Shown: positions 8,313 through 16,912, numbered from the stretch's first letter. The stretch is DNA of 64,000 nt from Stakelama marina (GCF_018122655.1 NZ_JAGRQC010000003.1:186001-250000), one strand, 5' to 3'. Made by a program: numbers and translations. The notes: generated from the sequence alone by a model not told the origin.

Positions 8313-8426
8313 GGTCCGGGCGACCATCGGCACGCCAGCGCACGGGAACGAACCCGGTAGCGGCGCGTAGCTGATACCAGACCCCGCCGAATTCCCGTCG
8401 GGCCATTGCCGGTTTGCGGGAGATCG

Positions 8427-9500
8427 ATGCTGCAACATCAAGCCTGTGTGAACGCCGTCGCGTCGGCGGTTCCCGATCAGGATGTCCACGGCGCCTTTAT
8501 CGGCTGGGCACGGGACAGGCTGTCGAACCCGCGCGAGCGCAAACTGTTCGACCGCATGGCCGAACGCTCTGGAATCGCGCATCGCTGGTCGGTTCTGCCG
8601 CAGACCGAAGCGATGGTAAGTCCCGTTGATCCGGGCGGGTTCTATGCAGGCGGCATGCCCGGCACCGCCAGCCGGATGGCGATTTATGCCGAGGCGGCTC
8701 CCGAACTGGGAATCGCAGCGATCGGGCGCTTGCGCGAAAAATGCTCGCTGGACGGCATCACGCATCTGGTCGTGGCGAGCTGCACCGGCTTTGTCGCGCC
8801 GGGTATCGACCAGATCATTGCGCGTCGCATCGGCCTGCTGCCCTCGGTCGAACGGCTGCTGATCGGCTTCATGGGCTGTTATGCCGCGGTGTCGGCGCTG
8901 CGCAGCGCGCGGCACATCGTCCGGTCGGAGCCCGATGCCCGTGTACTGGTGCTGTGTGTCGAGCTGTCCTCGCTCCACCTGCAGGACAACGACACGCTCG
9001 AGCCGTTGCTCGCCATGCTCCAGTTCGGCGATGGCGCGGCGGCAGCGCTCGTAACGGCGGAGCCGGCGGGGCTGGTGCTCGGCGACCCGTTCGCGACCAC
9101 GCTCCCCGATTCGGACTCGCTGATCCGCTGGGACATCACCGATCGTGGCTTCGCGATGCATTTGTCGGGAGAAGTTCCGGGGCGGATCGCCGAGGGGCTG
9201 AGCGACGCGGCCTTCGCCGACGCCGCGACCGGCGGGCGCGAGCCGGGCGAGATCGACGGCTGGGCGGTGCATGCCGGAGGCCGGTCGATCCTCGACGCCG
9301 TCGAGCGCGGCTTTGCGCTCGATGCGAATGCGCTTTCGGTTTCGCGCTCGGTACTGCGCGATTTCGGCAACATGTCCTCGGCAACGCTGATGTTCGTCCT
9401 CGAACGGCTGATGACGGGCGAGAAAATCGAAAACGGCGTCGCCCTCGCCTTCGGTCCCGGCCTGGCCGCCGAGGGATTCGGCTTCCGGAGCGCAACGTGA
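8427..9500 (+). CDS. Type III polyketide synthase (chalcone-synthase superfamily)
   Basis: This 357-residue thiolase-fold enzyme condenses malonyl-CoA units onto a CoA-bound starter. The catalytic triad is visible: Cys119 in VASCTGFVAPGID, His282 in WAVHAGGRSILD (HAGG in place of the more usual HPGG) and Asn315 in DFGNMSSAT. Length and ending (ALAFGPGLAAEGF) are normal for bacterial type III synthases. ATG 8427 is preferred over an earlier TTG because a CGGGAGA Shine-Dalgarno precedes it. The stop overlaps the GTG of the following methyltransferase (GTGA), so the genes are coupled. Starter unit and product (pyrone, resorcinol or other) cannot be read from sequence; tailoring by methylation and oxidation is implied. 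Confidence 0.92.
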   Translation: MLQHQACVNAVASAVPDQDVHGAFIGWARDRLSNPRERKLFDRMAERSGIAHRWSVLPQTEAMVSPVDPGGFYAGGMPGTASRMAIYAEAAPELGIAAIGRLREKCSLDGITHLVVASCTGFVAPGIDQIIARRIGLLPSVERLLIGFMGCYAAVSALRSARHIVRSEPDARVLVLCVELSSLHLQDNDTLEPLLAMLQFGDGAAAALVTAEPAGLVLGDPFATTLPDSDSLIRWDITDRGFAMHLSGEVPGRIAEGLSDAAFADAATGGREPGEIDGWAVHAGGRSILDAVERGFALDANALSVSRSVLRDFGNMSSATLMFVLERLMTGEKIENGVALAFGPGLAAEGFGFRSAT

Positions 9501-10189
9501 GCAGCCTCGCGACGCGCGCCATCGCCGAGGAACAGATGGACGACCCCGACCTCGATGCGAACACCTATCACGCGGTGCTGGCCGACCTCGCCAGGGTCAA
9601 CCGGGTCACGATGGCGGCGCGGCCGACACTGTCATTTCTCGACAAGGCGGTCGACAATCATGCGCGATTCCGGCTGCTCGACGTCGGATTCGGCGATGGC
9701 GACATGCTGCGCCGCATCGCGCGCTGGGCAAGGAAGCGGGGAAAAGCGGCTGATCTGGTCGGAATCGACTGCAACCCACGCAGCGAGGCGGCGGCAACCG
9801 CGCATACCGCACCCGATTTGCCGATCGTCTATCGTACCGGAGATTATGTCGATCTGGCGGACGAGCCATGGGACATCATCGTGAGCAGTCTGGTCGCGCA
9901 TCACATGTCGCATGACGAACTGGTCGCCTTTCTGCGCTTCATGGAGCGTCATGCGTCGCGCGGCTGGCTGGTCAACGACCTGCATCGACACCGTTTCGCG
10001 CATTGGGGCTATCCGGTTCTCGCCCGGATCATGCGCTGGCACCCCATGGTGCGCGCTGACGGCACACTGTCGATCGCGCGCAGCTATCGACAGCACGAAT
10101 GGTCGCCGATCCTTGCCGAGGCCGGGGTTGCCAATGCGCGCGTCTACCGCGCCTTTCCGTTTCGCCTATGCGTATCACGCCTCCGCTGA
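9497..10189 (+). CDS. SAM-dependent methyltransferase of the polyketide operon
   Basis: This 230-residue class I methyltransferase has motif I FRLLDVGFGDGDMLRR near residue 58 and an acidic strand-2 end (LVGIDCNP). The GTG start overlaps the synthase stop and has CGGAG six bases upstream, which decides the start. The last 22 bases overlap the next gene. By context it should methylate the polyketide ring or a hydroxyl group, comparable in role (not in fold) to SrsB of the Streptomyces alkylresorcinol pathway. That substrate assignment is inference. Confidence 0.82.
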   Translation: MSSLATRAIAEEQMDDPDLDANTYHAVLADLARVNRVTMAARPTLSFLDKAVDNHARFRLLDVGFGDGDMLRRIARWARKRGKAADLVGIDCNPRSEAAATAHTAPDLPIVYRTGDYVDLADEPWDIIVSSLVAHHMSHDELVAFLRFMERHASRGWLVNDLHRHRFAHWGYPVLARIMRWHPMVRADGTLSIARSYRQHEWSPILAEAGVANARVYRAFPFRLCVSRLR

Positions 10190-11298
10190 TCCTGGGCGGC
10201 GGACCCGCCGGGGCGGTTGCCGCGATACGGCTCGCGCGCGCTGGATTCCCGCCGCTGGTCATCGAACGCACGGTCGAACCGGGCGACGCGCTGTGCGGAG
10301 GCTTTCTCAGCTGGCGGTCGATCGAGACGCTTGCGCGGCTGGGCATCGATCCGGCGCTGCTGGGCGGCGAGGAGGTTTCGCGCGTCCGGCTATTCGCCGG
10401 AAAACGCTCGGCCGAAGCCGCACTACCGCGCCCCGCGCGTGGCATCTCGCGACGACGCCTCGATTCGTTGCTGCTCGACGCAGCGGCGCAGGCAGGCGCC
10501 AAGGTCGAACGCGGCGCCGGAGTCCGCGTCCTGGAGGACGACAGCGTTCGGCTGGACGACGGTGCAACGCTTCGCAGCGAGACCATCTTTCTCGCCACCG
10601 GTAAGCATGATCTGCGCGGGGCGATGCGGCCCGCCGATGCGCGGGGAAGCGATCCCGCAATCGGCCTGCGCACGCGTTTCGGACCCGCCCCCGGGCTGTC
10701 GCGCATGCTGGACGGCGCGATCGAGCTGCATCTGTTCGATCGCGGCTATGCCGGTCTGGTGCTCCACGAGGACGCGAGCGCCAATCTCTGCATGGCGGTA
10801 CACCGGTCGCGGCTCGCCGAAGCGGGCGATGCGGAAGCGCTGCTCGCGGCGATTGCTGGCGAATGTCCCGACCTCGCGCGTCGCCTCGAATATCGCGAAG
10901 CCGGTACCGCCATCGATGCGGTTGCCAATGTCCCCTATGGCTGGCGCGCGACCGGGACCAGGTCCGGGCTGTTCCGGCTCGGCGATCAGGCTGGCGTCAT
11001 TCCGTCGCTGGCAGGCGAGGGCATGAGCATCGCCGTGGCGAGCGGGCTGTACGCGGCAGGCGCATGGCTGACGGGCGGTGCGGGGGCGGCCCCCGGCTAT
11101 CAGCGCGATTTCGCCGGGCGCATCGCCCGGCCGCTGGCCGTGGCCGGCATGATTCGCGACCTTGCCGAAGCGCCGGCCACCGCGCCGTGGATGGTTCGGG
11201 CCGCATCATGGTTGCCGCCGATCGTCGGTGCAGCCGCGCGTTTGACGCGGGTTAACCAAGAAGTGATTGACGAAGCGCTGGCCGCGCCACACATCTAG
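10168..11298 (+). CDS. FAD-dependent oxidoreductase of the polyketide operon
   Basis: This 376-residue flavoprotein belongs to the geranylgeranyl-reductase / aromatic-hydroxylase type. The N-terminal dinucleotide fold shows LILGGGPAGAVAAIRLARAG, and the second FAD contact is LGDQAGVIPSLAGEGMS near residue 270. It starts inside the methyltransferase gene (22-base overlap) and completes the operon. In the analogous Streptomyces SrsABC system the third enzyme hydroxylates the phenolic lipid toward a quinone. A similar oxidation, or reduction of an isoprenoid or fatty tail, is plausible here but not shown. Confidence 0.82.
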   Translation: MRITPPLILGGGPAGAVAAIRLARAGFPPLVIERTVEPGDALCGGFLSWRSIETLARLGIDPALLGGEEVSRVRLFAGKRSAEAALPRPARGISRRRLDSLLLDAAAQAGAKVERGAGVRVLEDDSVRLDDGATLRSETIFLATGKHDLRGAMRPADARGSDPAIGLRTRFGPAPGLSRMLDGAIELHLFDRGYAGLVLHEDASANLCMAVHRSRLAEAGDAEALLAAIAGECPDLARRLEYREAGTAIDAVANVPYGWRATGTRSGLFRLGDQAGVIPSLAGEGMSIAVASGLYAAGAWLTGGAGAAPGYQRDFAGRIARPLAVAGMIRDLAEAPATAPWMVRAASWLPPIVGAAARLTRVNQEVIDEALAAPHI

Positions 11299-11304
11299 CC
11301 GGTC

Positions 11305-11724
11305 ATGAACCAGATCAACCTGTCCGAGTCCGAATGGCGCCAGAAGCTGACGGCAGAACAATATGCCGTGCTGCGCGAGGCGGGCACCGAGCCTGCCTTC
11401 ACCGGACGCTATACCGATAACAAGGCCGACGGCATCTATCACTGCGCGGCGTGCGACAATGCGCTGTTCGACAGTGCCGACAAATATGATTCGGGTTCCG
11501 GCTGGCCCAGCTTTACCCGTCCGATCTCGCCGGATTGCGTGACCGACCATAGCGATGTCAGCCACGGCATGACGCGCACCGAGACGCGTTGCGCCTGTTG
11601 CGACGGGCATCTTGGCCACGTCTTTCCCGACGGGCCGCCGCCGACCGGCTTGCGCTATTGCATCAATTCGGTGGCGCTGGAATTCCGCAAACGCCCCGAG
11701 GCGAGCGACGGAACGAACCGATAG
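11305..11724 (+). CDS. msrB: Peptide-methionine (R)-S-oxide reductase
   Basis: MsrB reduces methionine-R-sulfoxide in proteins using thioredoxin. The 139-residue protein has the zinc site Cys47/Cys50 (YHCAACDNALF) and Cys96/Cys99 (RCACCDGHLGHVF), the substrate tryptophan in SGWPSF, and catalytic Cys119 in LRYCINS. No signal peptide is present, so it is cytoplasmic. It starts six bases after the FAD oxidoreductase stop, so it may be cotranscribed with the polyketide genes by proximity rather than by function. Confidence 0.96.
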   Translation: MNQINLSESEWRQKLTAEQYAVLREAGTEPAFTGRYTDNKADGIYHCAACDNALFDSADKYDSGSGWPSFTRPISPDCVTDHSDVSHGMTRTETRCACCDGHLGHVFPDGPPPTGLRYCINSVALEFRKRPEASDGTNR

Positions 11725-11770
11725 CGGCTTGTGACGCACCCGATTAACGCGTAATCGGGGAGTTCCTGCG

Positions 11771-13978
11771 ATGGCGAAAACTCCCCGATCCCGAAAGAAC
11801 AAGAAGAAGGCACCCCGCTGGCGGCGGATTGCTTTCTGGACCATCGGCACTGGCGCGGTGGCCGGACTGGTCGCACTGATCGCGCTGGTCATCGCCGTCT
11901 ATTCGACCGAGGCGTCGCTGCCGAGCTACAGCCAGCTCAAATCTTCGCCCAACGGTCAGATGATCCGCGTCCATGCCGCCGATGGCAGCGTCATCGTGTC
12001 GCTGGGGCCGAGCTACGGCCAGTGGCTGTCCTATGACGATATTCCGCCGATCATGCGCAAGGCGATGGTTTCGGTCGAGGATCGCCGCTTCTATTCGCAT
12101 ATCGGCATCGACCCGATCGGCCTGATCCGCGCGGCAAAGGTCGCCTATGTCAATCGCGGCACCGGACGGCGCATCCAGGGCGCTTCGACGATCACGCAGC
12201 AGGTCGCGCGAACGATCTTCCTCTCGAACAAATATGATGTCGGCCGCAAGATTCGCGAGGCCGTGCTGGCGCTGGCGCTCGAACGCAAGTTCAGCAAGGA
12301 CCAGATCCTCGAACTCTATCTGAACAAGGTATATTTCGGCGGCGGCGCGTACGGCATCGACGCGGCCTCGCGGCGGTTCTTCGGCCACCCCGCCACGCAT
12401 CTGAGCCTGGGCGAGGCCGCGATCATCGCCGGACTGGTGAAGGCGCCGTCGCATTATTCGCCGACCGCCGACATGGACGCCGCGCGCGGTCGCGCCGGAG
12501 TCGTGCTCGACCTGATGGTCGATACCGGCGCGATCACCCGCGCCGAAGCGCAGACCGCCGATATTCAGGACCTGAAGATGGTGCCCGAGCCGAACCGCAA
12601 TTCGGTGCGCTATTTCACCGACTGGGCACTGCCGCAGCTCGAGGTGCTGATCGACGAGAACCAGGCACCCCTCGACGTGTGGACGACGCTCGACCTGTCG
12701 ATGCAGCGCGCCGCTGATGCCGCGATCAACGCCAATGTGCCCAAGGGCGCGCAGGGTGCGCTCGTAGCGCTCGACCGCGACGGCGCGGTGCGCGCGATGG
12801 TCGGCGGCAAGGACTATGTCTCGTCGACCTACAACCGCGCCACGCAAGCGCTGCGACAGCCGGGATCGTCGTGGAAGCTGTTTGTCTATCTTGCCGCGCT
12901 GGAGGCGGGGTACAAACCCGACGACACGGTGGTCGACGAACCCGTCACGATCGACGGCTGGAGCCCGCATAACGACAATAACCGCTTTGCCGGGCCGATC
13001 TCGATCCGCTCCGCCTTCGCCTATTCGGTCAACACCATCGCCGCGAAACTGGGCCAGGCGGTCGGGTTCGGCACCGTCGCGGATATGGCGCGCCGGTTCG
13101 GCATCACCACCGACATCAACACGCACCCGGCGATGGTGCTGGGATCGTCCGAGGTCCATCTGATCGACATGACGCGCGCCTTCGCATCGGTGTCGCAGCG
13201 CGGCATCGCGGTCACGCCGTTCGGCATCACCCGCGTCACCGCCAACGGCAAGGTCATTTATCAGCATGAGGTCGATACCTCGCGCGTGCTCGTCGCGCCC
13301 TATGTCGCGGCGGAAATGACCGACCTGCTCCAGACCGCGGTCGCCACCGGCACCGGACGCAATGCGCAGATCGGCCGCCCCGTCGCGGGCAAGACCGGTA
13401 CGACCTCTTCGAACAAGGATGGCTGGTTCCTCGGCTTTTCGAGCGGGATCACGACGGGCGTATGGATGGGCAAGGACAATGCTGATCCGGTGCGCGGCCT
13501 GTACGGCGGCACCGCACCCGCGCGCGCCTTTGCCGACTTCATGAAAAAGGCCGTGGCAAAGCGCCCTGTCGAACAGTTCGACACGCAGGTCACGCTGCCC
13601 GACTGGCAAATGGAGCCCGACGCCGAATCCTATTATGGCGAGCCCGACAATGGCCTGTTCGTCGATGAAAACGGCAACCCCATGGGGCCGGACAGCGGCT
13701 ATCCCGGCGGATCGACGCCGCCCGCCGATGCCTTCCCGGTCCCGCAGGATTCATTGCAGCCACAACAGCAGCAACAGCCCCAACCGCAACCGCAGGCGCC
13801 TGAGCGGCTCGATCAGCGCTGGATCGACCGCGTGACGGGCCGGACCTCGAACCCGCCGCCTCCGCCGCCATCGCGGCGCAATCCCGCACCGGCGCCGACA
13901 TCGACGCCGCAACCGGGCGGCGCCGATCAACAGCGCCAGCCGCAGCTATCCGATCAGGATTCGCGCCCGAACCAGTGA
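11771..13978 (+). CDS. mrcA: Penicillin-binding protein 1A
   Basis: This bifunctional class A PBP polymerises and crosslinks peptidoglycan at the inner membrane. A basic N terminus precedes one membrane helix (about 20-44). The GT51 glycosyltransferase has catalytic Glu103 in SVEDRRFYSH and the GASTITQQVAR and LELYLNKVYFGGGAYG motifs. The transpeptidase has SxxK at 366-369 (PGSSWK), SVN at 419-421 and KTGT at 541-544. From about residue 640 the protein ends in a disordered proline- and glutamine-rich tail. The last 25 bases overlap the convergent YgjP gene. Length (735) is within the family range. Confidence 0.96.
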   Translation: MAKTPRSRKNKKKAPRWRRIAFWTIGTGAVAGLVALIALVIAVYSTEASLPSYSQLKSSPNGQMIRVHAADGSVIVSLGPSYGQWLSYDDIPPIMRKAMVSVEDRRFYSHIGIDPIGLIRAAKVAYVNRGTGRRIQGASTITQQVARTIFLSNKYDVGRKIREAVLALALERKFSKDQILELYLNKVYFGGGAYGIDAASRRFFGHPATHLSLGEAAIIAGLVKAPSHYSPTADMDAARGRAGVVLDLMVDTGAITRAEAQTADIQDLKMVPEPNRNSVRYFTDWALPQLEVLIDENQAPLDVWTTLDLSMQRAADAAINANVPKGAQGALVALDRDGAVRAMVGGKDYVSSTYNRATQALRQPGSSWKLFVYLAALEAGYKPDDTVVDEPVTIDGWSPHNDNNRFAGPISIRSAFAYSVNTIAAKLGQAVGFGTVADMARRFGITTDINTHPAMVLGSSEVHLIDMTRAFASVSQRGIAVTPFGITRVTANGKVIYQHEVDTSRVLVAPYVAAEMTDLLQTAVATGTGRNAQIGRPVAGKTGTTSSNKDGWFLGFSSGITTGVWMGKDNADPVRGLYGGTAPARAFADFMKKAVAKRPVEQFDTQVTLPDWQMEPDAESYYGEPDNGLFVDENGNPMGPDSGYPGGSTPPADAFPVPQDSLQPQQQQQPQPQPQAPERLDQRWIDRVTGRTSNPPPPPPSRRNPAPAPTSTPQPGGADQQRQPQLSDQDSRPNQ

Positions 13979-14628
13979 AGCGCCGCGCCGTGCGTGCGCA
14001 GCCATTGCCGCGCAGGACTCGGGTCCTCGCCATAGATTTTGGCGACGAGCGCGTGAAAGTCGGGGCCGTGGTTCATATGGACCCGGTGTGCGACCTCATG
14101 CGCCACGGTCGCACGCCGTACCGCCGTCGGCGCGAGGATCAGCCGCCAGCTATAGCGAATGCCGCCACGGGAAGAGCAGCTTCCCCAGCGTGAACGCGGA
14201 TCGCCGACCGAAACGCGCTCTACCGAAACCCCCGCGCGTTCGGCGAATTCTTCCGTCTCCGCCGATAACAGCGCCAGCGCCTCGCCGCGCAGCCAGCGCT
14301 CGATCCGGCGCTCGAGCCCTTCTCGCGGGCCGCCGCAGCGCAGGATGCCGTCGATGATCGCTGGCCGTCGAGCGCCGCGTTCGCACCAGTCGATGCGAAC
14401 CGTTTCGCCGGCAAAGGGCAGCTCGGCACCGGGCACGAAGGGGCGCGGTTGGGGCAATTGCGCGCGCTGCGCCTCGATCCAGCCGCGCTTGCTCTCGGCC
14501 CAGGCGCGGGCTGCACGTTCGGAGGCGCGGCGAGGGATCGTCAACCGGACCGCCCCGGTCGCAGGATCGACCGACAACCGCGCAGAACGGGCGCGCGGAT
14601 GACGCACGACCTCGATCGCTTCGTTCAT
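13954..14628 (-). CDS. YgjP/SprT-like zinc metallopeptidase
   Basis: This 224-residue protein belongs to the YgjP-like (DUF45, M48-related) family. The zinc motif HEVAH (177-181) is followed by HMNHGPDFHALV, supplying the third ligand near His187. A conserved RSRWGSCSS segment precedes it. The exact peptide substrate of the family is not established. Its ATG overlaps the stop of the UPF0260 gene by four bases, placing it last in an SCO1-UPF0260-YgjP operon. Its 3' end overlaps mrcA by 25 bases, tail to tail. Confidence 0.85.
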   Translation of the reverse strand: MNEAIEVVRHPRARSARLSVDPATGAVRLTIPRRASERAARAWAESKRGWIEAQRAQLPQPRPFVPGAELPFAGETVRIDWCERGARRPAIIDGILRCGGPREGLERRIERWLRGEALALLSAETEEFAERAGVSVERVSVGDPRSRWGSCSSRGGIRYSWRLILAPTAVRRATVAHEVAHRVHMNHGPDFHALVAKIYGEDPSPARQWLRTHGAALHWFGRES

Positions 14629-15062
14629 AGCTCGCGGTCGGTCATATGATGTTCGAGGTCTTCGGCCTCATCCTCCGAAACGGTCCAGCCGCGCGTCGAT
14701 TCGCCCGCGCGGTGGACAGCCTCGCGGTCGCCGCAGACCAGATAATGCCAGTCGGGGAGTGGCTTACCCTCCGCGCGCAGGCGATAGGCGCAGGTCGAGG
14801 GGAGCCAGCGAAACGTCGCGGCGTCGCGAGGCGTTAGCCGGATACAGTCCGGGACATGCGCATGGCGATGGCGATAATCGCGGCACCGCGCGGCTTCGGT
14901 GTCGAGCAGGCGGCAGGCGACATTGGTTGCCGCAAGTGCGCCCGTATCGGCATCTTCAAGCTTGTGGAGGCAGCATTTGCCGCACCCGTCGCACAATGCC
15001 TCCCACTGCGCGCGGTCGAGCTGGTCGAGCCGCGTATCGCCTTCCCAGAACCGATCGCTCAT
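14625..15062 (-). CDS. UPF0260 (YcgN-type) cysteine-cluster protein
   Basis: This 145-residue cytoplasmic protein belongs to the UPF0260/YkgJ cysteine-cluster group. It opens MSDRFWEGDTRLDQL and has clustered cysteines in LCDGCGKCCLHKL, then ACRLLDTEAARCRDYRHRH and DCIRLT, probably binding zinc or an iron-sulfur cluster. Function is unknown. It overlaps both neighbours by four bases (ATGA), so it is translationally coupled to the upstream SCO1 gene and the downstream YgjP gene. Confidence 0.85.
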   Translation of the reverse strand: MSDRFWEGDTRLDQLDRAQWEALCDGCGKCCLHKLEDADTGALAATNVACRLLDTEAARCRDYRHRHAHVPDCIRLTPRDAATFRWLPSTCAYRLRAEGKPLPDWHYLVCGDREAVHRAGESTRGWTVSEDEAEDLEHHMTDREL

Positions 15063-15664
15063 CGCACCCAGCGCTTGAGCACCGCCTCTACCGCATCGGG
15101 CGATTCGTCGACCGGCACGAGCGCGATGGGATCGCCATTGGGGCTCATCAGATAGGCGGTGGTGCTGTGGTTGACGAGATATCCCTTGGTGCCCTCGCTG
15201 GGCGGCACCTTCTTGAAGAAGATGGCATATTCCTTCGCCGTCCTTGCAATCGCATCTTCACTGCCGGTCAGGCCGACCAGCCGCGGATAGAAAGCCGATA
15301 CGAACTGCTTGAGCACATCCGGCGTGTCCCGCGCGGGGTCGACCGAAACGAAAATCGGGACGATCTTTTTCGAAATCGCCGGATCGTTCTTGTCGAGATC
15401 GCGCATCGCGGTACCGAGATTCTGCATGTCGACGGGGCAGACATCGGGGCAATAGGTATAGCCGAAATACATGATCCGGTATTTGCCCGCGAAATCGGCC
15501 TGGGTGACGGTCCTGCCATCCTGGTTGACCAGCGTGAACGGGCCGCCGATCGAAGCGCCGGCAAGCGGCGGCGCCTGGTCGCGAGCGGGTTCGGACGACG
15601 CGCCGCAACCCGACAGGACGAGCGCAACGGCAAGGGCGAATACGCGAAGGTTCCGATGGTCCAT
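15059..15664 (-). CDS. SCO1/SenC family copper-handling lipoprotein
   Basis: This 201-residue thioredoxin-fold protein probably delivers copper for cytochrome oxidase assembly or acts in thiol redox control at the periplasmic face. The copper ligands are visible as the CPDVC pair in FGYTYCPDVCPVDM and the histidine in LVNHSTTAYLM. A lipoprotein signal ends at LSGC (Cys20), so it is membrane-anchored. The ATG at 15664 is chosen because it gives this signal directly; another ATG lies five codons earlier. The cyo operon about 36 kb away is a quinol oxidase without CuA, so the partner oxidase is elsewhere. Confidence 0.9.
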   Translation of the reverse strand: MDHRNLRVFALAVALVLSGCGASSEPARDQAPPLAGASIGGPFTLVNQDGRTVTQADFAGKYRIMYFGYTYCPDVCPVDMQNLGTAMRDLDKNDPAISKKIVPIFVSVDPARDTPDVLKQFVSAFYPRLVGLTGSEDAIARTAKEYAIFFKKVPPSEGTKGYLVNHSTTAYLMSPNGDPIALVPVDESPDAVEAVLKRWVR

Positions 15665-15739
15665 GACAGCGCCAGCCATGATCTGTTAAGCTTCGCTGCG
15701 CAAGGTCAGACACAGTTTTACCGGGGATTCTCGCCAGCC

Positions 15740-16348
15740 ATGAAGTACCGCGTCCTGCCGCTCGCGCTTGCCGCAGCGTTGATCGTTCCCGTCGCCACGC
15801 CGGCTGCCGCGCAGCATTATTCGAACAGCTATAATTTCCTGTCGGGCGTGAAGGACAATGACGGGAACAAGGTCACAGAAGCGATCAACAACAGCAATGG
15901 TCGCGTGGTCAATGCCAAGGACCCGAACAGCGGCGAAGGGGCGCTCCACATCGTCGTGAAACAGAACAACGCCACCTATCTGCGCTTCCTGCTCGCCAAG
16001 GGCGCCGATCCCGACATTCAGGACAAGGACGGCAACACCCCGGCGATCCTGGCGGTCGAAAACGGGTTCGACGGGGCGATCGATATCCTGGCGCGCTATC
16101 ACGCCAACTTCAACGTGGCGAACGACCGCGGAGAAACACCGCTGATCCGCGCCGTGCAGATGCGCGACCTTGTCGCGGTGCATGCGCTGCTCGATGCAGG
16201 CGCCGACCCCGACCAGACCGACAATATCGCAGGCATGTCGGCGCGCGATTATGCCAAGCGCGACGGCCGGTCGCCGCAGATCGTCAAGGCGATCGAAAAC
16301 GCACCGAAGAAGAAGAAAGCCGACGATATTATCGGGCCACACCTCTAG
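15740..16348 (+). CDS. Secreted ankyrin-repeat protein
   Basis: The 202-residue protein has a clear Sec signal peptide (MKYRVLPLALAAALIVP, cleaved after ATPAAA) followed by about four ankyrin repeats, for example GALHIVVKQNNATYLRFLLA, GNTPAILAVENG and ETPLIRAVQMRDLVAVHALL. A basic KKKKA segment sits near the end. It is predicted periplasmic, where ankyrin proteins can bind other proteins; catalase-linked AnkB of Pseudomonas is a known periplasmic example. No partner is encoded beside it. The start is divergent from SCO1, 75 bases away. Confidence 0.82.
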   Translation: MKYRVLPLALAAALIVPVATPAAAQHYSNSYNFLSGVKDNDGNKVTEAINNSNGRVVNAKDPNSGEGALHIVVKQNNATYLRFLLAKGADPDIQDKDGNTPAILAVENGFDGAIDILARYHANFNVANDRGETPLIRAVQMRDLVAVHALLDAGADPDQTDNIAGMSARDYAKRDGRSPQIVKAIENAPKKKKADDIIGPHL

Positions 16349-16356
16349 GGCACCCG

Positions 16357-16848
16357 TCAGAAACCGGTATCGACATCCGGGTCGATCGTGCCGAGCAATC
16401 GCCGCGCGGCGCGGCGGCCGAAGGCGAGCGTGCATTTCTTGCGTGTGGCGGCGGCGATCGGCTCGCTGCGCGCTTCGCGAAGGATCGCTGCGTCATATTG
16501 ATCGGCGACGATGACCCCGGCACGGTCGGGCAGAAAAGCCTCGCTATCGAGCGGTGCGGTGTCGAACCCGGCGGGCACCGCCCAGAAGAATCGATCGCAA
16601 TGGGCGAGATAGTCGGTCCATTTGCAATCGCCGAGCATGTCGGCACGCGAAACCTTGATCTCCACGATGATAATCCGCCCGCGCGAATCGAGCGCCATCA
16701 GGTCGGCGCGCCGCCCGTCGGACAGCGGAACCTCCGCCATCGCGGTGTAATCATGCCGCAACAACATGCGCGACACGCCGCGCGCGACATCGATTGCGGT
16801 TAGCGTGTCGGACGCTGACGAGGAAAGGGTGGACGAAGCCGAAGCCAT
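16357..16848 (-). CDS. mmcB: MmcB family DNA repair protein
   Basis: MmcB is a small PD-(D/E)XK-like putative nuclease that is SOS-induced and contributes to mitomycin C resistance in Caulobacter. The 163-residue protein shows ADLMALDSRGRIIIVEIKVS, with the conserved aspartate and EIK, followed by DWKWTDYL-type DCKWTDYLAHCDRFFWAVP. ATG 16848 is preferred; a GTG two codons earlier is possible. A perfect alphaproteobacterial LexA box lies 14 bases upstream, which independently supports both the identity and SOS control. It is convergent with the ankyrin gene. Confidence 0.9.
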   Translation of the reverse strand: MASASSTLSSSASDTLTAIDVARGVSRMLLRHDYTAMAEVPLSDGRRADLMALDSRGRIIIVEIKVSRADMLGDCKWTDYLAHCDRFFWAVPAGFDTAPLDSEAFLPDRAGVIVADQYDAAILREARSEPIAAATRKKCTLAFGRRAARRLLGTIDPDVDTGF

Positions 16849-16861
16849 GTCCACCCCGATA

Positions 16862-16876
16862 GAACATTACACGAAC
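16862..16876 (-). promoter_or_regulatory. LexA (SOS) box before mmcB
   Basis: On the minus strand the sequence reads GTTC-GTGTAAT-GTTC, an exact match to the alphaproteobacterial LexA consensus GTTC-N7-GTTC. It ends 14 bases before the preferred mmcB ATG, so LexA bound here would cover the promoter and start region. Confidence 0.88.
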
Positions 16877-16912
16877 GAAGGGAAGCGGGCGATTGCCCGC
16901 CCGCAATCCTCG

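Noticed and set aside
8059..8406. Minus-strand open frame across the end of the PmtA-like gene and the following gap
   Set aside because: Its opening looks protein-like, but it overlaps conserved coding sequence in the methyltransferase and has no family features.
11744..13609. Long open frame antisense to PBP1A
   Set aside because: PBP1A has all catalytic motifs; the antisense frame has none.
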